NCBI GenBank assembly: GCA_015698045.1
Contig: BLAL01000196.1
Coordinates: 868,001 to 932,000 of the forward strand
DNA: 64,000 nucleotides
From: Rhizophagus clarus
Lineage: Eukaryota > Glomeromycota > Glomeromycetes > Glomerales > Glomeraceae
Direction: 5' to 3'
Shown here: piece after piece, positions 57,478-64,000 of the stretch
How positions within the stretch are numbered: the stretch's first letter is position 1
How the letters are laid out: each line of letters opens with the position of its first letter
The notes under the pieces: generated by a model
Database searches by the model: none
What the model was told of the DNA's origin: nothing
Seen by the model: only the letters and a program-made list of their open reading frames with translations
Translations under genes and position numbers: made by a program

Positions 57478-57789
57478 CAGTGACTTGCTATAGTAATGCA
57501 TCAAAATTTTTGAAATAGTAAATCATATGTATATCGATCAAAACAAATCTGTTTAATCTAAAATTTTCAAAAAAATAATATAAATATAGATTTTTAAAAT
57601 AATATAAAAATACCACAAAAACTATCATTACGTCACCTTTTTTCTGCAAATCATGATGTGTTACTTTATCAGTTTTTTGAAAAAAAAATCTATTAAAAAA
57701 AATTTTTATTTTAGTATAATTAGTAATAATATAGGTTATTAAGATACTTTTACACTTACATTTTTTTAAAAAAATGTCTTTTTTTTATT

Positions 57790-60235
57790 TTATAAACCAA
57801 AGCTTAAATTCACCATAAAGCAAAGAGCACAGGCGGTCATAATACTTAAAAGAAGTTTTATCTCTCAAGAAATTGCTACTAAAATTAGGTGTAAAAGTCA
57901 TATAACTATTGTAAAATTTAAAAAAAAAATAAGGAAACTGGTAAAGTTAAAAACAAGAAACATATAGGCTGATCATAAAAGCTAAATAAGCAAAATGAAC
58001 ATATTATTATAAGATATTTGATAACAGACGAGTGTTCAACAGTTGTTCAACTAAAAAATTCTTTATAAGCTAACAAAAAAATTAAGGTCTGCGCTAAGAC
58101 TATATGTAAAGTGTTGAAAAGAAATGGTTCAAAGGCTAGAATAAAACATAAGAAGTTACTTTTATCTAAAAAATATTGTGAATAGCGTCTTAAATTCATT
58201 AAAAGGTTTAAAGATTAGACAGTAAGTGACTGAAGCAAGGTTGTGTGGTCTGACAAGTCTAAATTTTAAGACAGATATCAATATTATTAGAAAAAAGATG
58301 GCAAACTACTTAAAGACGTTCATATTAAACCCACAGTTAAGTTCAGTGGCAGAAGTATTTTTGTGTAAGGATATTTTACCTCTCGTAGTGTAGGTTTCTT
58401 ATGCAAAATTGAAAAAGGATTAGATGCATAATTATATCAAAAGATATTGAAAGAGGACTTTAAGAACCCTGAACAATATATAAATATGTTAAATTTGAGT
58501 TTGCTTAATGATCATATAAAAAAAAACCCTATGTAAGACTTTTATTTGCTTATATTAATATAAAATTTTTAGTTGGTTAGATATTTAAATGCGTAGCTAA
58601 ACTTATTTTTACTTCAGCTCAGTAATTGTATTTGTGTAGCAGAACCCCTTATTCGTATAACAAAGATTTTCATATATATATATAGAGAAAATTTTAATAT
58701 ATCAAAAAAAATTTTTACAAAAAATTTTTTTAAACTGATACTTCTTTTCTATTATTTTACACATTTTAATTTTATAAACACAATATTGTATTTAATATTT
58801 ATAAAAAAAATCACGTTTTTATAATAATATTCTCATATTCTTATTTTTTGTTTGCTAATTTTACTCATATATAAAATGAATTTTGGACAATTAAAATTAC
58901 CTTTTTATGTTTAAGTAAATTGTATAGCAGTTGTAAAAAGTATTTGTATTTCAATTTTTATAATTTTAAGTATAATATTTGTGAAAATAATTATATTTTT
59001 AAACAGTACTAACTCCAAAAAATTTTTTTTTTTCTCTTTTAATTTTAGGATGTAATAACATCACTTTGGTCAAATGAAATTACTTTTTTATGTTTAAAAA
59101 GTTGTTCAGTGATGTACCTGCTTATAAATTTTTATAATGATTGGATTAATATTTGTAAAGTATTAGCTATTTTTGTATTATCAATTTTTTTGCGAAAACC
59201 TGTTTTGCAACTTCAGAACGTGATTTCACCACTTTGGTCAAATGAAATTGCCTTTTTCTGCTTAAGTAAAGTTATTCAGCAAGGTCGAATCTACTTATAG
59301 TAAAATTTTAGAATGATTGGATTAATATTCGTAGAATGCGACCAACTTTTGTACTTTCAATTATTTATCGTTTAAGTGATTTTAATTTTAAAGTGTAATT
59401 TTTTTTATTTTAAATCAACTTGTTAACTTTAAGAAGTTGTTCAGAAGGGTTGGCAATAATTTATATTTTAATTTTTATAAATCTAAATATAATAATATTT
59501 ATAAAAAATTCCAAATTTTAAAACTATTTTTAAAATAGCAATAGTATATTAATATTATATTAATATTAATTAAAATTAAAAATTCTGAAGTTGGTATATC
59601 ATTTTATATTATTAATTTATTAATATTTAGTGAATTAATTTCACAATTTTTTTTCACAATGATATAAAAAATTAATTTACTATTACTATATATATATTTA
59701 TTATAATTAAATTATCTTTTTATACTTAAATAAAGTTATATATGTCAGAAAAAAAATTGCTTAGCAGAATAAAAAATTTAAAGGTTATAATAAGAGTTTA
59801 CTTAGCAGAACTTAAAATAATTTGCTTATTGATTATAGTAAATTTTGAAATTTTCATCTGACCTATATATATATTATTCAGGGTCCTGAACTTTATAGAG
59901 ATGCTTCGATATTATGAATTAAATGTTGGGAATATTGTTTTTTAACAAAACAATGACCCCAAACACACCATCATACTTACTAAAAAGTGGTTTAAGGATA
60001 ATGATATTAAAGTTTTACCATGATCATCACAGTTGCCTGATTTCAATCCAATAGAACATCCTTAGAATGATGTTGACTGTCGAATTAGGATATTAAATAT
60101 TGAAATTAGAGGAAAAGATGCGTTATGAGAGCATATCTCTAAAATTTAGAATGATAGAGATATGTACTAAATTAATAGAGACAATACCAGAAAAAATTCA
60201 AGACATTATTAATGCTAAAGGTAGATATACCTGAT
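57790..60235 (+). pseudogene. Tc1-like transposase, decayed and interrupted
   Basis: N-terminal helix-turn-helix FTIKQRAQAVILLKRSFIS near 57805; DDE part VVWSDKSKF (first Asp, near 58240), GFLCKIEKGLDA and YQKILKEDFKNP before the R1 insertion at 58471; it resumes after 59880 with ELYRDASIL, then NNDPKHTS-type text (here NKTMTPNTP in a shifted frame near 59955), DFNPIEHP and EIRGKDAL near 60110. Multiple stops and shifts. Confidence 0.8.
58471..59879. mobile_element. TIR element R1, copy 2 (uninterrupted)
   Basis: 1,409 bp, ends GAACAATATATA and TATATATTATTC. Inserted in the transposase gene; CCTGAAC appears on both sides (58468 and 59884), which may be target duplication or the outer part of the TIR. 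Serves as empty-site reference for two insertions in copy 1. Confidence 0.82.
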
Positions 60236-60530
60236 GGTAAAAAATATTTTTATAAATTTTTTAGTAATAATTTTTCTTTTTTTTAAAGAAAAACATCAAA
60301 TTTTTATAATGGTACAAAATTCGCAATAATAATGTACCATATTTTTAATAAATATTGTATAATTAAATAAAAATGAATTTATTAAATATTACTAAAATTA
60401 TATGTATTATAACAATCTTACAGTATATTATATATATAATAAATTTTATATTAATATGTAATCATATGATTAATAAATATATAATTTTATGAATTGATAT
60501 TGTTTAATGTGTTACTATAGTAGACCACTG

Positions 60531-61289
60531 TATAACAAAGTAACAAATGCATTATTTAAAATCTTAATATGATGTAGAATAAATTTTTTTAAAATTTAAA
60601 GAATTATGATTTTAAAAATATCTTTAATTATGATAAAATAGATTTATTTTAGAAAATAAAACCAAGCTATATAATTTCAAATAGCACTGTATTTAAAATA
60701 AAATAATTGAAAGATTAGATAACTGTTTTTTTTTAGTATTTGTAATTTATCTAAAATTGAAAAGTTACATTCATTATATAAATAAATATGAAAATTTATA
60801 ATTACTTAAAAATATTAATAAGAAAATTTTTTAGTAAATTACTACTGGAATAAAAAAAGCTGAATATAAATTTTTATCTAGAATAAATATCTTAAAAATC
60901 TTAACAATCAAATAAGATATTAAAATCAAAACATTATTCTTCTTATTAATAATATTCAAACATATACTTTTTATAAAACTATTTACCTAATAAACATCAT
61001 TATTAAGTACCTTTTTCTTAATATCACCTCTCATTTTTAACCTTATAATTAAGGTATAATTAATAGTTTTAAAGTAAATAATATAATATTTTATTTTATA
61101 TTTTATTTATTAATTCAAATTTCACTATTTTTAGGTATTAAAAAATATTTAATTCATAATTTGTTTAAAAAGGATTCTCAATAATATATATATAAATTAA
61201 ATAAAAATTTCAAAATTTATTATAATTAATAAATAAATTATTTTAAGTTTTGCTAAGCAAACTCTTATTTTTTTTTTATAGTTAAAAGA
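60531..61289. other. AT-rich spacer
   Basis: No feature supported; AGCAAACTCTTATTTTTTTT near 61255 echoes the AGCAGAA-type end motif of R1. Confidence 0.45.
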
Positions 61290-62260
61290 CATGTTTCAGT
61301 CTTTATTAAAATTTGATCAATAAAAGTACAAAAAATAACCCATTAAATCTATCTATTTTTTATACTAGGATTACAGATATGTCTTATAACTACTATATCT
61401 TTAGCCTACTTTTTTTATATAATGAAAAGTCTAGTTATAGAATTATCTAAGATATAAAGAAAATAAAAAAAAAAAAGAAAAAATTCTGCAATCTAATAAA
61501 GTAAAAAACATTATATAAAGTAAATGTAAATGCATAACAAAAAGTTAGTAATAAATTATCAACCTGATCAACTAAACTAAATATAATATTTCAATAATGT
61601 CTTCGGTCTGACTATTAAATATTTTACATCTGGTTTAAAGAACTGATCTGTTTTTGATTGATTGATTTTCTTAGTAGAGTGATCAGAATTGAGATTCTAT
61701 TTTAATTATTATTGCAATACTTAATATTAAAACCTAAAAAAAAAAAGTTAGACCTATATGTAATTTGTGAAGAGGGTTTATTCGTATTATCAATTTAAGC
61801 AGATTTACAAAAATTTGTAAAGTTGAAAATGAAATAATGGTACCAAAAGATTTGTTTGTTATTTCAAATATAAGAGTTATTAATCCAAATGAAAATATGA
61901 TTTTAAGTATTAAAATAACCTATTATTTTTCTAGGTTTATTTATTTTTTTAACTATTTTAAAAGATTTTATGTTACTGTCTAATAAAAACTGGTTTAAAT
62001 GACCATTTAGAAAAAGGAAGACGTCTGTCATATTATCTGAAATATTATATATGATAATTTGAAATTTCTCACATTGTTTTTTTTCTGAAAAATTCCAGGA
62101 TGTAGAGAACCATCTAATAGGAATTCCTTTCAAGTTAACAGTTTAATCTACTCCATTATAATATTTTAAGTACTTATGGTTAGAAATTAGTCTAACCTTA
62201 TCTGATAATTAATTTTTGTGCATCTTTATGCTTAAGGTTGCTGGACGAAACTAGGTAATT
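61290..62260 (-). pseudogene. Second ORF1-type retroposon relic (minus strand)
   Basis: Best block 62133-61903: GIPIRWFSTSWNFSEKKQ, then FLFLNGHLNQFLL and RKIIGYFNT, aligning with GIPVRWFLASWNLSERK and LIGYFATW of the copy at 45750. Downstream text (IFNSQTEDIIEIL near 61600) aligns with that protein's C-terminus, and the 3' region (CCTAGCC.. / AAGTCTAG near 61400) aligns with its 3' UTR. Strongly eroded. Confidence 0.65.
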
Positions 62261-62799
62261 TAACAAAGTGTCTAAATGTCGAAAGGATAAAACTTAATAA
62301 AACTATATCATATCGGCGGATTTGTTTCATCGTCCAAATATGTTAAATTTTGTTATACAATGTATTATAAAAGTTAAAGATATGCAATATAGTGATCTAA
62401 AAAAATGCGTACAATTTTTAAAAAGTGCAATTCAACACAATTTTAATTTTGGCCAAAATTAACATAATTTCGGCTAGATTTAATATACCGTAACTGGTAA
62501 TATAATAGTAATGATAATTAGTTAAACAAAAAAGAAAAAAAACTTTAACACCACAATTATTAAATCTATAATTACAAAACAATTTCATACTTAATAATTT
62601 GTTGAATAATAATTAATATCACTATAAATTAATAAAAAGGAAATTGTATGAAAAAAACTATATTTTAATTCAAAAAAAAAAAAAATACACCACACTGTAT
62701 ACATGATTTTATAAAAAAATTAAGCCGCAATTGCATAATTTTAACTGTAATATTAATGTTATAATGCTGTATTAATTGCACATGCACTGCAATATATAA
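62261..62799. other. AT-rich spacer
   Basis: Contains ATATCGGCGGATTTG at 62312, a half-match to the terminus of the 764-bp MITE family; otherwise nothing supported. Confidence 0.4.
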
Positions 62800-63540
62800 G
62801 AAAAAATGGAAAATACAGGAAGAAAGGACAAAGGAAGAATAAAGGAAAGAAGAGATAAATGAAAAGGGATAAAGGGAAGTAAAGATGATCAAAGAGAAAT
62901 GAGGAAGGAACAAAAAAGGTAAAGGATAGTGAAAAAGAATGAATGAAACAAAAAAAGAATGAAAATGAATGAGAAAATAAAAGGGAATGAAAAGGAATAA
63001 AGAGAATGAAAAAAAATAAAAGAAATAAAAGAAGCAAATAGCAAATGAAAAAAAAATAAGAGGAATGAAAGAGAATGAAAGGAAGCAAAGGAGGAATGAA
63101 AATCAATAAAGGGAACAAAAAAAAAAGCAACAAAAGAAGTCAAAAATCAATGAAAAAAACCAAAGATCATTGAAAAGAGATCAAAGATCAATGAAAGAAA
63201 CGAAAAAAGTAATGAAAGAAACCAAGGATCAATGAAAAAAACAAAAAAAAAAGTAACAAAAGAAATCAAAGATCAATGAAATAAACCAAAAAAGCAATAA
63301 AAGAAACAATGATGAAAGGAATAAAAGATCAATGAAAGGAATAACAAAAGAACCACAAAAGATCAATGAAAGAACCATAGAAGAAACGAAAGGAATAATG
63401 AAAAAAAGAAACAAAAAAACCACGAAAAGAAGAGAAATAAAGGGGAAAAAAATGAAAGAAAAGCCAAAACACCCACCCATAGAAAAAAAAGAAAGAAAAC
63501 GGTTAATATCATCTTAAAAGAAAAATAAAACAACAGGAGA
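62800..63540. repeat. Long polypurine tract with AAAGATCAATGAAA repeats
   Basis: Over 700 bp of almost only A and G on the plus strand (GGAAAGAAGAGATAAATGAAAAGGG and similar), with irregular repeats of AAAGATCAATGAAAGAAACC from 63130 to 63370. Open frames across it encode only Lys/Glu or Phe/Ser/Leu low-complexity text and are not genes. Confidence 0.85.
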
Positions 63541-63559
63541 AGAGACGTAAGAGACTTAC

Positions 63560-63805
63560 TTGAATTTTCACTCATATGGTACACATCTAAAAAGACAAAA
63601 AGTTTAGTAAAAGAACAAGGGAAAGAATGAAAAGAAAACAAAAAAAAGGAGAAGAAATTAAAACTCACCTTGAATTTCTGAAATGGATAAAAACAGCCAC
63701 GCCTAAAAAAAGGAACAAGTTAATAAGAGACAAAAGAAAGGAGAATAAAAGCAAAAAAAACTTACCTGTTACAGTATTTAATCCCGAAGCTAAAGGTAAC
63801 GCCAT
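63560..63805 (-). other. Possible 5' end of a gene made of micro-exons
   Basis: Minus strand: exon 63805-63766 (MALPLASGLNTVT), donor GTAAGT; acceptor TTTTTTTAG, exon 63702-63669 (VAVFIHFRNS), donor GTGAGT; acceptor TTTTTAG, exon 63586-63560, donor GTAAGT. Introns 63 and 82 bp. With this join a stop appears in the third exon, so either the join is wrong or only a short peptide or 5' leader is encoded. The next sequence is pyrimidine-rich on this strand. Confidence 0.3.
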
Positions 63806-63835
63806 TAACTAAAAAATTTAAATTGTGGTTTATAA

Positions 63836-64000
63836 TTTTTGAAAAAAAAAATTATTTTTTTATTTTTTAAAAAAAAAATTCCCTTATCATAAAACAAATG
63901 ATTTTTTATTTTTTTAAAAAAAAATTCCCTTAAAAAAAATGATTTTTTATTTTTTAAAAAAAAATTTCCCTTAAAAAAAATGACATTTTTTTTAAAAAAA
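63836..64000. repeat. A/T minisatellite at the window end
   Basis: About four units of ATGATTTTTTATTTTTT followed by AAAAAAAAATTCCCTT; continues past the window. Confidence 0.8.

Larger units (their letters stand above)
57478..60530 (+). mobile_element. Tc1/mariner element, split by R1 copy 2
   Basis: Starts CAGTGACTTGCTATAGTAAT and ends ATTACTATAGTAGACCACTG-like (GTTACTATAGTAGACCACTG), with TA on both outer sides (57476-57477, 60531-60532). Full size without the insertion is about 1.64 kb, right for the family. Confidence 0.88.

Noticed and set aside
62759..63143. Minus-strand ORFs rich in Phe/Ser/Leu
   Set aside because: Translations of the polypurine tract's complement, not proteins.
1..64000. 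tRNA, rRNA or other structural RNA genes
   Set aside because: No cloverleaf, A/B box set or rRNA segment could be supported by eye.

Overview
The window is AT-rich eukaryotic DNA. Its genes have short introns (about 60-90 bp) with GT...AG borders, and they sit as islands in a sea of nested, decayed transposable elements. Gene content and repeat style (Polinton-like element with in-frame stops, jockey-type LINEs, very AT-rich spacers, TIR elements stacked inside each other) suggest an early-diverging fungus, most likely a Glomeromycotina (Rhizophagus-like) genome. This is inference from pattern; no search was run.

Host genes: (1) the 5' part of mitochondrial DNA polymerase gamma (1-1604, minus, runs off the window); (2) a CENP-H-like kinetochore subunit (1779-2704, minus); (3) mitochondrial NADPH:adrenodoxin reductase (4729-6475, minus), sharing a 119-bp divergent promoter with (4) a U1A/U2B''-type snRNP protein (6595-7768, plus); (5) a Cwf21/SRRM2-type splicing factor with an RS-like tail (10612-12405, plus); (6) a USP10/Ubp3-type deubiquitinase with 14 exons (51429-55113, minus). 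Exon joins were worked out by hand and all keep frame.

The centrepiece is a 13,612-bp element (14261-27872) with about 557-bp terminal inverted repeats and a perfect 5-bp target duplication (GTAAA). It carries a chromodomain retroviral-type integrase, an A32-like packaging ATPase, a compact family B DNA polymerase, an SF3 helicase, a '2-cysteine adaptor' protein and a YCxKC-type zinc ribbon, i.e. the toolkit of Polintons and nucleocytoplasmic large DNA viruses. Where a Polinton would have jelly-roll capsid genes and a cysteine protease, it has a Ty3-like Gag followed by a retropepsin-like domain, yet I see no reverse transcriptase. Gag and protease are in different frames, with an A-rich slippery-type heptamer just before the Gag-frame stop. 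The copy is inactivated by about 28 in-frame stops, all explicable as C-to-T or G-to-A transitions. One is proven by comparison with its own tandem repeat units.

This element landed inside an older TIR element (13743-29590) that carries eight copies of a 119-bp minisatellite. From 31.7 to 50.2 kb and 57.5 to 62.3 kb lie stacked relics: Tc1/mariner copies, two LINE copies, a 1.4-kb TIR family (R1) with two copies, a polyA-tailed ORF1-only retroposon, hAT-like MITEs, a 764-bp MITE pair and a SINE-like family. Several insertions can be read off exactly because a second, uninterrupted copy of the target lies in the same window. The last 1.2 kb is a long purine-rich tract and an A/T minisatellite, with possible micro-exons between.
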